Of a stretch of DNA of 64,000 nt, positions 1 to 9,010 are shown one piece after another; within the stretch, counting starts at the first letter, position 1; each line of letters starts with the position of its first letter. The notes beneath the pieces are model-generated. The model saw only the letters and a program-made list of their open reading frames with translations. It had not been told where the DNA came from and made no database searches. The stretch is from CAYGWX01 sp964353855 [NCBI: uncultured bacterium] (GTDB taxonomy: Bacteria; Edwardsbacteria; CAYGWX01), in assembly GCA_964353855.1 (NCBI GenBank), contig CAYGWX010000002.1, forward strand, positions 106,078 through 170,077. Direction: 5' to 3'. The translations under genes and the position numbers were made by a program.

Positions 1-1335
1 TTCGGGGAGTACCTTCAAATGCGGAATGCGGAATGCCCCGAAAATCCGAGGGCAGGCGGAATGCGGAATGAAAAACCCCCCAACTCCCCATTCCAGGCCC
101 CAAAAGTCGTTGTAGGTCGGGACTCACGCACGTCCGGGGAGATGGTGGAGTACATCGTCTCCTCCGGACTCATGGCCATGGGCTGTGATGTCGTGCAAAT
201 CGGCGTCGTCCCGACCCCCACGGTCCAGGTCATGGTCGAGGAGCTCGGAGCCCAGGGCGGGATCGCGATCACGGCCAGCCACAACCCCAGGGAATGGAAC
301 GCCCTGAAGCTCATCTCCCGGAAAGGGACCTTCCTCTCGGCCAAAGACTGGGAGGCGTTCAAGCCCCTGATCGAAAGCCCGGAGAGGCGCTATGCCTCTT
401 GGGAGAAGATCGGGAAGTCCAGGAGAGACGCCACCGCCTTGGACAAGCATCTATCGCGGATCTTCAAGACATCCTATATCGACAAGAGGCGGGTGGCCAG
501 AAAGGATTTCCGGGTGGCCGTGGACTGCGTTCACGGGGCTGGCGGCAATGCCCTCCCGAGGCTGCTGGAGGAGCTGGGCTGCCAGATGATCTCCATCGGC
601 TGCGAGCCGGACGGTCTGTTTCCCCGCAACCCGGAGCCGGTCGCGGAGAACCTTGCGGAGCTGTGCCAGTTGATGAAAGACACGCGCTGCGAGGTCGGCT
701 TCGCCTGCGACCCGGACGCCGACCGGCTGGCCATCGTGGATGAAAACGGGACCGCCATCGGGGAGGAGTATTCCCTGGCCCTGTCGGCGCAGTTCGTCCT
801 GTCCAAGAAGAAGGGGCCGGTCGTGACCAACCTCTCCACCTCCCGGATGCTGGACGACGTCGCAGCCCGGGCCGGGGTCGCAATCATCCGCACCCCGGTG
901 GGGGAGGCCCACGTGGTCGAGGGCATGGCCAGGGAGAATGCCCTCATCGGCGGGGAGGGGAACGGGGGAGTCATCCTGCCCGAGGTGCACCTGGGACGGG
1001 ATGCCCTGGTCGGAATCAGCCTGATCCTTCAGGCTATGGCCGAGACCGGGAAGAAGGTCTCGCAGATGGCCGCCGGGCTGCCCAAGTACCATATGGTGAA
1101 GCAGAAAATCGCTGGCCGGATGAGCCCGGACCTGGCGAGCCGATTGAAAGGCCGTTTCCAAGGGGCTGAGACGGACGAGCGGGACGGGCTCAAGCTTTCC
1201 TGGGAGGACGCCTGGGTGCAGGTGCGGGGCTCGGGCACGGAGCCCGTGATTCGGGTGATCGCCGAGGCCAGGGACGAAGCCCGGGCAGAGGCGCTCGTAA
1301 TTGACGTAAAGAAACTGCTCCTCAACATCAAATGA
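1..1335 (+). CDS. glmM: Phosphoglucosamine mutase-like phosphohexomutase, 5'-truncated by window edge
   Basis: Probably interconverts glucosamine-6-phosphate and glucosamine-1-phosphate, the step after GlmS towards UDP-GlcNAc. The frame is open from base 1, so the start codon lies upstream. The phosphoserine loop TASHNP (271-288), the metal-binding loop DPDADR (709-726), the EGNGGV sugar loop and the C-terminal SGTEP phosphate-binding loop are all visible. Motif spacing is closer to archaeal-type GlmM or phosphomannomutases than to the E. coli enzyme, so the exact sugar is uncertain. The following glmS supports GlmM. Codons from about 19 to 102 encode an in-frame low-complexity insert (GCGGAAT heptamers) between the first helix and the conserved VVVGRDSRTSGEM strand; it looks like a dispersed repeat accommodated in a loop. 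Confidence 0.85.
   Translation, partial: FGEYLQMRNAECPENPRAGGMRNEKPPNSPFQAPKVVVGRDSRTSGEMVEYIVSSGLMAMGCDVVQIGVVPTPTVQVMVEELGAQGGIAITASHNPREWNALKLISRKGTFLSAKDWEAFKPLIESPERRYASWEKIGKSRRDATALDKHLSRIFKTSYIDKRRVARKDFRVAVDCVHGAGGNALPRLLEELGCQMISIGCEPDGLFPRNPEPVAENLAELCQLMKDTRCEVGFACDPDADRLAIVDENGTAIGEEYSLALSAQFVLSKKKGPVVTNLSTSRMLDDVAARAGVAIIRTPVGEAHVVEGMARENALIGGEGNGGVILPEVHLGRDALVGISLILQAMAETGKKVSQMAAGLPKYHMVKQKIAGRMSPDLASRLKGRFQGAETDERDGLKLSWEDAWVQVRGSGTEPVIRVIAEARDEARAEALVIDVKKLLLNIK
19..95. repeat. In-frame heptamer-repeat insertion inside the mutase gene
   Basis: GCGGAATGCGGAATG occurs twice (from 20 and from 57), separated by a short G/C-rich segment, with related ATTCC at the right end. It interrupts the conserved core of the mutase without breaking the frame, adding roughly 26-28 residues not expected from the family. 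This resembles an intergenic repeat that has invaded a coding sequence. Confidence 0.6.
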
Positions 1336-1344
1336 GATGAGACC

Positions 1345-3174
1345 ATGTGCGGCATCGTAGGTTATGTCGGCAAGCGGGAGGCCATGCCCATCCTGCTGGA
1401 CGGCCTGAAGAAGTTAGAATACCGGGGCTACGACTCCGCGGGCGTGGTCCTCCTGGCCGGGGAGAAGTGCGGGATGGAGAAGGCCGCGGGCAAGATCGCC
1501 AAGCTGGAGGCCAAGCTGGCCCAATCCCCGCTGACCGGGACCACCGGCCTGGGGCACACCCGCTGGGCCACCCACGGGGAGCCCACCGATTCCAACGCCC
1601 ATCCGCACTGCGACTGCAAGGGGGAGATCGCGGTCATCCACAACGGGATCATCGAAAACCACGCCGCCCTCCGCGAGGAGCTGATCCGCGAAGGGCATGT
1701 CTTCAAATCCGAGACGGACACCGAGGTCATCCCGCACCTGATCGAGAAATACTATAAAGGCGACCTCCTGGAGGCCGTGCTCAAGGCTCTGAGAAGGCTT
1801 CAGGGAACCTACGGCCTGGGCATCCTCTCCAGCCGGGAGCCGAAGCGCCTGATCGGGGCCCGCAACGGAAGCCCGCTCATCGCGGGGCTCGGCGAGGGGG
1901 AGAATTTCATCGCCTCGGATGTGCCCGCCATCCTGGCCCACACCAAGAAGGTGGTTTACCTCGGGGACAGGCAGGTCGTGGACGTGGAGGAAGGGCGGGT
2001 GAGGGTGTTTGCCCTGGATGGAAAGGAGGTCCCTCTGGAGCCCAAAGAGGTGACCTGGAACGCCGAGATGGCCGAGAAGGGGGGCTACGCCCATTTCATG
2101 CTCAAGGAGATCTACGAGCAGCCCAAGGCGGTCGCGGACACCCTCCGGGGCCGGCTCGACCCCCAGGAGGGGGAGGCCATCCTGGGAGGGCTCAACCTCT
2201 CCCTGAACGAGATCCTGGGGATCAACCGGATCATCGTCACGGCCTGCGGGACCTCCTGGCACGCCGGGATGATCGGGAAGTACCTGATGGAGGAATTCGT
2301 CCGGCTGCCCGTCTCGGTGGAGAACGCCGCGGAGTTCCGCTACCGCCAGGCGGTGTTCGACCGGCACACCCTGGTCGTGGTCATCAGCCAGTCCGGCGAG
2401 ACCGCGGACACCCTGGCCGCGATGAGGAAGGTCCAGGAGGAGCGGGTCAAAGTCCTCTCCATCTGCAACGTGGTGGGCTCCTCCATCGCCCGGGAGGCCG
2501 ACGGGGGCATCTACACCCATGCCGGTCCGGAGATCGGGGTCGCTTCCACCAAGGCGTTCACCGCCCAATTGGCGGCCCTGTTCGTGCTGGCCGTCTACCT
2601 CGGGCGGGCGCGGAAATCCCTGTCCGCGGTGCAGGCCCGCAGGATGATCGCGGCCATGGAGGGGATCCCGGCCAAGATGGAGGCCCTGCTCTCGGAAGCG
2701 GAATGGGTCAAGGAATGCGCCGAGAAGTACTTTCGGGCGAACAACGCCCTGTACCTCGGCCGAGGGTATAACTACCCCATCGCCCTGGAGGGGGCCCTGA
2801 AACTCAAGGAGATCTCCTACGTCCACGCCGAGGGGTATCCCGCCGCGGAGATGAAGCACGGCCCGATCGCCCTGATCGACTGGAACATGCCGGTCATGGT
2901 GGTCGCGCCCAACGACAAGACCCACGACAAGATCCTGGGGAACATCGAGGAGGTCAAGGCCCGCGGCGGGGACATGATCGTCATCGCGACCCGGGGGGAC
3001 GAGCAGATCCGCAAGCTGGCCAACACCGTCATCCCCATCCCGGAGACCGAGGAGTACCTGACCCCCTTCCTCACCGTGCTGCCCCTGCAGCTGTTCGCGT
3101 ACTACGTGGCGATCCGCAGGAACTGCCACGTGGACCAGCCCCGCAACCTCGCCAAAAGCGTAACGGTGGAGTAA
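1345..3174 (+). CDS. glmS: Glutamine--fructose-6-phosphate aminotransferase (isomerizing)
   Basis: Makes glucosamine-6-phosphate from fructose-6-phosphate and glutamine, the committed step of amino-sugar synthesis. The 609 aa have the full-length architecture: an N-terminal Ntn glutaminase domain whose Cys directly follows Met (MCGIVGYVG), the GHTRWATHG glutamine-binding motif, two SIS isomerase domains with CGTSWHAG near residue 302 and the SQSGETADT sugar-phosphate loop, and the conserved C-terminal DQPRNLAKSVTVE tail. The ATG at 1345 must be the start because it positions the catalytic Cys. It lies 9 bases after the mutase stop, so the two are co-transcribed. No glmS ribozyme can fit in the 9-base gap. 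Confidence 0.98.
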   Translation: MCGIVGYVGKREAMPILLDGLKKLEYRGYDSAGVVLLAGEKCGMEKAAGKIAKLEAKLAQSPLTGTTGLGHTRWATHGEPTDSNAHPHCDCKGEIAVIHNGIIENHAALREELIREGHVFKSETDTEVIPHLIEKYYKGDLLEAVLKALRRLQGTYGLGILSSREPKRLIGARNGSPLIAGLGEGENFIASDVPAILAHTKKVVYLGDRQVVDVEEGRVRVFALDGKEVPLEPKEVTWNAEMAEKGGYAHFMLKEIYEQPKAVADTLRGRLDPQEGEAILGGLNLSLNEILGINRIIVTACGTSWHAGMIGKYLMEEFVRLPVSVENAAEFRYRQAVFDRHTLVVVISQSGETADTLAAMRKVQEERVKVLSICNVVGSSIAREADGGIYTHAGPEIGVASTKAFTAQLAALFVLAVYLGRARKSLSAVQARRMIAAMEGIPAKMEALLSEAEWVKECAEKYFRANNALYLGRGYNYPIALEGALKLKEISYVHAEGYPAAEMKHGPIALIDWNMPVMVVAPNDKTHDKILGNIEEVKARGGDMIVIATRGDEQIRKLANTVIPIPETEEYLTPFLTVLPLQLFAYYVAIRRNCHVDQPRNLAKSVTVE

Positions 3175-3178
3175 CCCC

Positions 3179-5902
3179 ATGCCGGAACGGAACCTTTTCG
3201 CCACGCCCAAGGACCTGGAAACCGCGGCCCAGGCCGCGGGGAAGTTCCTGAACTCCCTGAGACAGACCCTGGGCCAGAAGGAAGCCTACCTGAACCAGCT
3301 GGTGGCCGTGGAGGGCTATGTCCGGATGCGGGGCATCGCCCCGGTGGGCCTGGAGCCCCTCCGGGGCCACGCCGCGCAGGGGGTCGTGTTCGTGAGGTTC
3401 ACGGCCGAGGCCCTGCAGGAGGCCGCGCAGATCGCCGGCCAGCTGGCCGCGGCCACCTGGGAGAAGATGCGCTCCGGGGACAAGTCCCCGGGTTGGCTGA
3501 AGTGGAAGGGAGGAGGGCGGGTCCAGGCCGAGACCGCGATCCTGCGCTGGTACGAATCCGCGCTTCAGGCCGACCCCACCCTGGCCCTGATCTTCGAGCT
3601 GGGGTGCCGGGACCTGTTCCGCAGGGTCCTGCCCCGGGCCGCGACCGGCGAGATGGCCCCGCACCGGGAGGCCCTGGAGGCGGACTATTTCAGCGAGGCC
3701 TGCGCCCTGATCAAGGCCTGCCGGAACCGGCTGAGGACGAAGCACGGGCTGGATGTCTCCCTGGGAGAGAAAGTGCTGGATCACCCGGCCTGGCTTTCCA
3801 ACATCGCTCTGGACCGCCTGCCGGCCAAAGAGCTGACTTTCGACCGCTTCGGGGCTTCCACCCGGGAATACAACCTGACCCCCGGGCTCATCGGAAGGCT
3901 CTACCGCGTGCTTTACGGGGAGTGGGCGTCCACCCAGGAGAAGGCCCTGTTTGAGGCCCTGGGGAAAGCCATCGGAAAGCCCGAGGAGATCCTGGATCTG
4001 ATCTCGGGAAAAGTGTCCTACCTGGGGGAGCGGACCGCCCAGGAGGTCCAGAAGATCCTGGTCAAGCGGGCCAAGGACCTGGAGGCCGGGTTCACCCGGG
4101 AGCTGGAGGAGCTGCGGGCTTTCGAGGCCAGGGCGAAGAAGGAGATCCAGGCCCTGTTCGCGCGGTACATGGAAGGGTTCCGGGACCTGCCCAAAGGATT
4201 GAGCTCCGAGAACCTCCCGGCGCTCCGGGCCCAGATCATGGATGCCCTCCTGGAACTGCAGCATGCCATCTCGGACCAGCTCTGGCACCTGGGGGACCTG
4301 AACCGGAAGATGAAGACCGTGGAATCCGGCATGGGGCAGGCCAAGTCCCTGGGCAAGATGAGCCTGGAGGAGGTGACCGCCCTGCTCCTCGGGGAGAAGG
4401 GGAAGGCCATGCTCTGCGTGGAGGAGCACCTCCTGCGGTTCTACGAGCTGCGCGAGGCCCTGCACGGGGAATACGCCCAGATCTGGGAGCGCAGGTCCAG
4501 GGAGCTGGCCGCGGCCCTGAGGGAGGAGATCGGCAAGAACCAGGCCGCGGTGAAGGAGGCCAGGCGGGCCCAGGAAAAAGGGGGGAAAGGGGTCGCGGAC
4601 GGTCATTACCTGGAAGAGATGATCCAGACCTGGGAGGCCGAGCTCACCGTGCTCACCGAGCTGGAGAGCTCCAAGGGTCTCTCCAAGGCCTACGCCGTGG
4701 AGCAGGTGGTCACGGGATACGTCCAGTTCATGCAGAACGTCGTGGAGCCGTTCGTCGTGGCCAGAGCCCTGGAGAACATGGTGCGGGGAAGCCTGCCCCC
4801 CAGCCAGGAGATGCCCCCCCACGAAAAGCGACAGGCGCTGGACGAAGAGGAGTACATCGCCCTGGCCTGCGAGGCGGAGGGGGGGCTTTTCACGTTCGGC
4901 GGACCGGCGGACAAGGTCTGCCAGGCCCCCTCGGCCGAGGCGCTGAGGCACCGGGGCGAGCTCTCCGGGCTGTGCCAGAGGCGTTGCGGGAGGGTGGTCG
5001 CGGTCCTGGGCTATTCCTGCCGGGGGGTGGACTATCTCACCACGCGGCTGGGGGATGCGGTCAAAGCCAGGCAGATCCGGAACCGTTTCACGACGGCCCT
5101 GGCCGGAGTGGCCAGGCGGGCCGGAGCCTTCCTGCTCAAAGAGACCGATGAGGGAGGGATCTTCTGGTTTGGGGAGAATTCCCGGGAGCTGTATGAGCGG
5201 TGGTACAAGGAGTCCTCCGGCGGAGAGGGGATCAAGCTCCGGCACTCCCTGGCCGTGGGGAAGGAGACGGGCATGGCGGCCCATGCGGAGAGCGGACGAA
5301 TCGCCGTGGCCTGCGCCACGGAGATGCTCCTCTTCTCCGAGAAGTTTATCAAGGAGCACTTCCCGCTCTTCAGGGAATGGTTCAAGGAGACCCCGGAGTG
5401 GAAGGGTCTGCCCCAGGGCGTGCCCTACAACGCCCTCCCCGTGGAGCTGAAGCGACTGTTCCGGGTGGGGATCGGGCTGGTCAGCGGGCTGCCCGGGAAA
5501 GACCTGGCGTTCGGGACCAATGCCCTGGGGGATGCGGACCTTCTGGGGAGCGCGCTCTCGGATGCCGTGCTCCTGTCCAGGCTCCAGGGGATGGATGCCG
5601 AACAGGGCGTCCGGTCTTCGATCCTCGCCGACGAGAACACGGTGGTCAACCTCCTCCTGGGCCTGGAGCGGTTCACCTTGGAGGAGCACGGTAAAGTGTT
5701 GACGGCCGAGGCCGTGGGCGCGAAGCTCCGCCGGATCGGGTACTGCCTGTTCGGTCCCTCCGGCGGCGGAGCGCGGGTCCTCCTGACCGAAAAAGAGGAA
5801 ACCTTGGAGGTGGACCCCCTGGGCGGGCTCAAGGCCAGGGGAGGGGAGAGGACGAAGGTGCTTTACCAGATCCAGCCGATCGAAACGCAGGCGAAGAAAT
5901 AA
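3179..5902 (+). CDS. Large protein of unknown function with a degenerate class III nucleotide-cyclase-like C-terminal half
   Basis: 907 aa, cytoplasmic by sequence (no signal peptide or clear membrane helix). Residues about 1-600 are mainly helical and charged, with likely coiled coil around 285-460, and match no family I know. From about 605 the pattern resembles a class III cyclase fold: a hydrophobic strand plus GYSCRG where cyclases have F-D-x-x-G, then KETDEGGIFWFG near 655 in place of K-x-x-GDE-x-x-x-F, and LGDADLLGSALSDAV near 782 followed by a SSILADENT strand in place of the GDxVNxAxR helix and its following strand. The first metal Asp and the Asn/Arg pair are not preserved, so it would be catalytically dead. 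The cyclase reading is my inference. It starts 4 bases after glmS and precedes a lipoprotein gene. Confidence 0.8.
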   Translation: MPERNLFATPKDLETAAQAAGKFLNSLRQTLGQKEAYLNQLVAVEGYVRMRGIAPVGLEPLRGHAAQGVVFVRFTAEALQEAAQIAGQLAAATWEKMRSGDKSPGWLKWKGGGRVQAETAILRWYESALQADPTLALIFELGCRDLFRRVLPRAATGEMAPHREALEADYFSEACALIKACRNRLRTKHGLDVSLGEKVLDHPAWLSNIALDRLPAKELTFDRFGASTREYNLTPGLIGRLYRVLYGEWASTQEKALFEALGKAIGKPEEILDLISGKVSYLGERTAQEVQKILVKRAKDLEAGFTRELEELRAFEARAKKEIQALFARYMEGFRDLPKGLSSENLPALRAQIMDALLELQHAISDQLWHLGDLNRKMKTVESGMGQAKSLGKMSLEEVTALLLGEKGKAMLCVEEHLLRFYELREALHGEYAQIWERRSRELAAALREEIGKNQAAVKEARRAQEKGGKGVADGHYLEEMIQTWEAELTVLTELESSKGLSKAYAVEQVVTGYVQFMQNVVEPFVVARALENMVRGSLPPSQEMPPHEKRQALDEEEYIALACEAEGGLFTFGGPADKVCQAPSAEALRHRGELSGLCQRRCGRVVAVLGYSCRGVDYLTTRLGDAVKARQIRNRFTTALAGVARRAGAFLLKETDEGGIFWFGENSRELYERWYKESSGGEGIKLRHSLAVGKETGMAAHAESGRIAVACATEMLLFSEKFIKEHFPLFREWFKETPEWKGLPQGVPYNALPVELKRLFRVGIGLVSGLPGKDLAFGTNALGDADLLGSALSDAVLLSRLQGMDAEQGVRSSILADENTVVNLLLGLERFTLEEHGKVLTAEAVGAKLRRIGYCLFGPSGGGARVLLTEKEETLEVDPLGGLKARGGERTKVLYQIQPIETQAKK

Positions 5903-5911
5903 AGGGAAGCG

Positions 5912-6418
5912 ATGGGCCAGACAAGAAGACATCACTGGAAGGCCTGGGCGGCGGCTTTCGCGCTCCTCTCGCTTTCCGGGTGCGCCACGGTGATGGAGCG
6001 GGTGGGCCTCCTCAACTGCAAATATTCCCTGGAAAAAGTCAATCCGCGTCTGGAGATCACGGTCCCGGTGAGCCGGTCCGCGGTCGCGCTGGCTTTCGAG
6101 GTGAAGGTCACCAACCCCAACCCTTCCCGGGTGACCCTGGACCACCTGGCCTTCGACCTCCGGGTGAACGATACCCCGGTGGCCAGCGGGGACTCCCGGC
6201 AGCAGAAAAGCATCGAGGCCCAAAGCGAAGGGATGATCGAGATCGAGTCCCGGTTCACCTATGAGGCGTTGAAGGATGCCTTCCTCACGCTGGCCGAGAG
6301 CGTGCGTCGGGGGGAGGCGAAATACGAGATCAAGGGCACGGCCTTCTACGACACGGCCCTGGGCCCGTTTCAGCTTCCGGTGACGATAACGAAAGGCGAG
6401 GTGGGAGGAGGACGGTGA
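5912..6418 (+). CDS. LEA14/WHy-domain lipoprotein
   Basis: 168 aa. A short basic N-terminus, a hydrophobic stretch and the lipobox LSGC (Cys at about residue 25) mark a lipoprotein anchored in the inner or outer membrane. The mature part has the LEA14/WHy pattern: a strand ending in VKVTNPNP, a DLRVNDTPVASG stretch, and a later FTYEALKDAF helix. Such domains in bacterial lipoproteins are associated with envelope or stress roles but have no defined biochemical activity. The start is the ATG behind AAAGGGAAG. It ends 1 base before the RidA start, so the two are co-translated. Confidence 0.8.
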   Translation: MGQTRRHHWKAWAAAFALLSLSGCATVMERVGLLNCKYSLEKVNPRLEITVPVSRSAVALAFEVKVTNPNPSRVTLDHLAFDLRVNDTPVASGDSRQQKSIEAQSEGMIEIESRFTYEALKDAFLTLAESVRRGEAKYEIKGTAFYDTALGPFQLPVTITKGEVGGGR

Positions 6419-6419
6419 G

Positions 6420-6803
6420 ATGAGGCAGATAAAGACCGAGAAGGCCCCGGCCGCCATCGGGCCGTACAGCCAGGGCATCCTTTCGGGGAGCCTGCTCTTT
6501 ACGTCGGGGCAGATCCCCCTGGACCCGACCGCGGGCAGCCTGGTCAGCGGAGGAATCCAGTCCGAGACCAAGCAGGTCCTGGAAAACCTGAAGGCGGTTC
6601 TGGAGGCCGGCGGATCAGGCCTTAAGGACGTGGTCAAAACGACGGTCTATATGACGGACCTCTCGGAGTTCGCTCAGATGAACGAGGTGTACGGGATCTA
6701 TTTTCCCGGCGAGCCTCCGGCCCGGAGCACGGTCGGAGTGGCTTCCCTTCCCCGGGGAGCGAGAGTGGAGATCGAGGCCGTCGCCGTGGTCCCCAAGCGG
6801 TGA
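6420..6803 (+). CDS. ridA: RidA/YjgF family enamine/imine deaminase
   Basis: 127 aa, the usual length for RidA. It hydrolyses reactive 2-aminoacrylate-type enamines released by PLP enzymes such as threonine dehydratase. Family signatures are GPYSQ near the N-terminus, SGQIPLDP, QVLENLKAVLEAGG, VYMTDLSEF and PARSTVGVASLPRGARVEIEAVA. The Arg in PARSTV is the substrate carboxylate-binding residue and the Glu of EIEAVA is in place. It sits immediately after the LEA-type lipoprotein gene, and its TGA overlaps the next start codon (TGATG). Confidence 0.95.
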   Translation: MRQIKTEKAPAAIGPYSQGILSGSLLFTSGQIPLDPTAGSLVSGGIQSETKQVLENLKAVLEAGGSGLKDVVKTTVYMTDLSEFAQMNEVYGIYFPGEPPARSTVGVASLPRGARVEIEAVAVVPKR

Positions 6804-7279
6804 TGCGCCGCCTGTCCTGGCCCTTCCTCCTTTATCTTATTTTAACGTCGCCCTCCGGCCCGGTCTATGCCGGGGAGGACTTATCCCCAAAGGCCAGGCC
6901 CGACAGCACGGCCAGGGATTCGAAAACGGATGTGAAATCGCCTTTGAAGGCGGTTTTCTTCTCAGCGGTCTTCCCGGGCGGAGGGCAGATCTATACCCGA
7001 AGCTACTGGAGGGCAGCCGGCCTGGGATTGGCCGAGGCCGGTTTGGCCGGAGCCGCGATGGTCGAGGTCTGGCGGATGAACAAGGCTACGGACCAGGCGG
7101 AGGTCGACCGACATTTCGAGAAGCAGAGAAGCCTGTGGTGGTGGACGGCAGGGGTCGGTGCCTTCTCGATGGCGGATGCCTATGTGGACGCCCACCTGTA
7201 CCGGTTCGATGAGCAGGGGGGGATGGCGATCCAGATCCAGCCCAAAGGATTGGAGTTCGTATGGGCTAAGGACTTCTGA
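6803..7279 (+). CDS. DUF5683-family exported or membrane protein
   Basis: About 158 aa with an N-terminal signal sequence (RRLSWPFLLYLILT...VYAGED) followed by the DUF5683 core: FFSAVFPGGGQIYTRSYWRAAG, two hydrophobic segments and a Trp-rich WWWTAGVGAFSMADAYVDAHL end. DUF5683 proteins are small envelope proteins of unknown role, common in the FCB group. An in-frame GTG at 6800 is possible, but ATG at 6803 in the TGATG overlap with ridA is preferred. The same domain recurs as the C-terminus of the next gene, so these two may act in one envelope assembly. Confidence 0.75.
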   Translation: MRRLSWPFLLYLILTSPSGPVYAGEDLSPKARPDSTARDSKTDVKSPLKAVFFSAVFPGGGQIYTRSYWRAAGLGLAEAGLAGAAMVEVWRMNKATDQAEVDRHFEKQRSLWWWTAGVGAFSMADAYVDAHLYRFDEQGGMAIQIQPKGLEFVWAKDF

Positions 7280-7284
7280 TCGAC

Positions 7285-7313
7285 TTGACTTACCTTGCCG
7301 ACTTTTGTATAAT
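7285..7313 (+). promoter_or_regulatory. Sigma-70-type promoter for the PEGA-DUF5683 gene
   Basis: TTGACT at 7285-7290, a 17-base spacer and TATAAT at 7308-7313. The start codon at 7398 leaves a leader of about 78 bases. Confidence 0.75.
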
Positions 7314-7397
7314 GTAGGTTCATCTCGCTTTCGAACATTTCCTTCCTCGTCAGGTGCTTTTCAGTCACTCGCCTTCTAAAGTCAAAAGGAGGACTTC

Positions 7398-8729
7398 ATG
7401 AAACGGCTCCTGTTCATCCTTTTATTTTTTTCTGCAAGTGCTTTTGCCGAGAAGATACCCATTGCGGTGTACGGGGTAGAGCCGCAAGGGATAAACCCCT
7501 CCACGGCGGACATCATCGCGGACATCGTACGAAGCAAGCTTCGGGGCTGCGGCCGGTTCGACTTGATAGAAAAGTCCAAGATGGAGGAAATCCTGAAGCT
7601 CCAAGGCTTCCAGCAGACGGGTTGTTCGGAGGCGGAGTGTGCGGCCAAAGCCGGAAAGATCCTGAACGTAAAAAAGATGGTGGTGGGAGGCCTAGGAAAA
7701 TTAGGCACGGCCTACCGGCTATCCTTACGGGTAGTGGACGTGGAGACGGCGGTGATCGAGGCCGAGGACGAGGAGAAGCAGGTGGTGAAAGAAGAGGACC
7801 TGGATCAGCTGGTGCCGCCCTTGGTGACCCGGCTGTGCCCTCGGATCAGAATGGCTGGAGTTACGCCCACAGAGACCGGCTCCATGACTGTGACCTCAAC
7901 GCCCAGCGGAGCCAAGGTCTTTCTGGACGGGGAACTACGCGGGGAGACGCCCTTAGGCCTGTCCGATCTCCCGGCCGGCGGGCATCAGCTTGTAGTGACC
8001 AAGGATAGGTATTCCGACTACGTGGAGACAGTGGCCGTCTCTAAGGGGGAGAAGAAAATGATCTCCGTAAGTTTGAACCCTCAGGCCGGAAGCCTACGTA
8101 TCTTTTCCAAGCCGGTGGGCGCTAACGTGCAGGTTGATGGAGAAAAGCGCGGAGTGACAAACAAAGATGGGCTCTTGGTTTCAGGGTTAAGTGCTGGGGA
8201 ACATCAGGTGCGGTTCACCCGGGAGGGGTGCGAGGCCTACGGAACCTCGGGCCTGGTGGAACCGAATCTCGTGAAAGAAGTCCGAGCCTCCTTGGTAGTT
8301 CTGGAGGTGCCTGGGAAGAAAAACGCAGGGATGGCCTTCGCCTTATCTGCGCTGTTGCCCGGCTTAGGTCAGTACTACAATGGAGAGCCCCTCAAAGGCG
8401 TCATTCAAGAAGCGCTGTTCTTTGGCGGATTTGTTGTTGCGGCGTCAGCGGGCATCGGTGACCAGAAGATCTTTGACCCGGTCCGGAATGACTCCACGAA
8501 CAAAACCACAACTACCGGCTATCTCCCCATGGGGCTTATTTTTAGTGAGGTGGGCTGGATGTGGTCTTGGATCGATGCCCCCCTCTCGGCGAATAGAATA
8601 AACAAACAGAAGCTCAAGGAGCTGAGAGAGGGACATCTCTTCGAATACCGAAGTGAACGTTACGCTCTGGGCGTGGACTTGGTCCCCCGAAGAAGAGGAT
8701 TAGAGGCCAGAGCCAGCCTACATTTTTAG
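7398..8729 (+). CDS. Exported protein: CsgG-like N-domain, two PEGA domains, C-terminal DUF5683
   Basis: 443 aa with a cleavable signal peptide (MKRLLFILLFFSASAFA). Residues 20-150 resemble the periplasmic CsgG/DUF2380 fold (IPIAVYGVEP, IADIVRSKL, FDLIEKSKMEEILKLQGF, ...NVKKMVVGGLGKLG). Two PEGA-type beta-sandwich repeats follow at about 158-225 and 226-297 (SGAKVFLDGELRGETPL; VGANVQVDGEKRG). The last 140 residues are a DUF5683 membrane domain (ALLPGLGQYYNGEPLKG, then hydrophobic helices). PEGA domains are thought to bind surface polymers. The domain order links CsgG-type surface machinery to DUF5683 in one chain and fits the CsgG/FlgT/FecR genes downstream. RBS AAAGGAGG; own promoter just upstream. 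Confidence 0.85.
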   Translation: MKRLLFILLFFSASAFAEKIPIAVYGVEPQGINPSTADIIADIVRSKLRGCGRFDLIEKSKMEEILKLQGFQQTGCSEAECAAKAGKILNVKKMVVGGLGKLGTAYRLSLRVVDVETAVIEAEDEEKQVVKEEDLDQLVPPLVTRLCPRIRMAGVTPTETGSMTVTSTPSGAKVFLDGELRGETPLGLSDLPAGGHQLVVTKDRYSDYVETVAVSKGEKKMISVSLNPQAGSLRIFSKPVGANVQVDGEKRGVTNKDGLLVSGLSAGEHQVRFTREGCEAYGTSGLVEPNLVKEVRASLVVLEVPGKKNAGMAFALSALLPGLGQYYNGEPLKGVIQEALFFGGFVVAASAGIGDQKIFDPVRNDSTNKTTTTGYLPMGLIFSEVGWMWSWIDAPLSANRINKQKLKELREGHLFEYRSERYALGVDLVPRRRGLEARASLHF

Positions 8730-8803
8730 CAGATTACCCTGCGGACTTCTTCACTTTAAACGCGGTTGCGTAAACGCCTGGCTACTTTTTACTTTAAGAC
8801 CCC

Positions 8804-8832
8804 TTGACAAAACCGGGAAATCCTGTTAAAGT
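8804..8832 (+). promoter_or_regulatory. Promoter for the LPP20/FlgT/CsgG/FecR gene group
   Basis: TTGACA at 8804-8809, a 17-base spacer and TAAAGT at 8827-8832. It leaves a leader of about 170 bases before the ATG at 9011. The leader has an imperfect hairpin with CCGTCC/GGACGG arms at about 8870-8895 and several AGGAGG-like stretches. No known riboswitch is recognised in it. Confidence 0.65.
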
Positions 8833-9010
8833 TAAAAGGAAGAAAACAAGCCATCTTGGACAAAACGATGTCCGTCCTGTCTTCGGAGGGGACGGATGCT
8901 TTTCTCAGAGGTCCTTCAAAGGAGGTGATTTTTTAAAAGGAAGGTCGTTTCTTAAGGCAACGAACGTGCGCTGAAAAGCTGAACCCTTACACAGGAGGTT
9001 AAAAAGCGGT

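Noticed and set aside
1336-1344. glmS ribozyme-riboswitch
   Set aside because: Only 9 bases separate the mutase stop and the glmS start.
1414-3210. 598-aa open frame antisense to glmS
   Set aside because: Shadow frame of a well-recognised gene; no motif or start signal of its own.
3071-6637. 1188-aa open frame on the minus strand
   Set aside because: Antisense shadow of the glmS tail, the 907-aa gene, the lipoprotein and ridA; composition is Pro/Gly/Arg-rich as expected from GC-rich codons read backwards.
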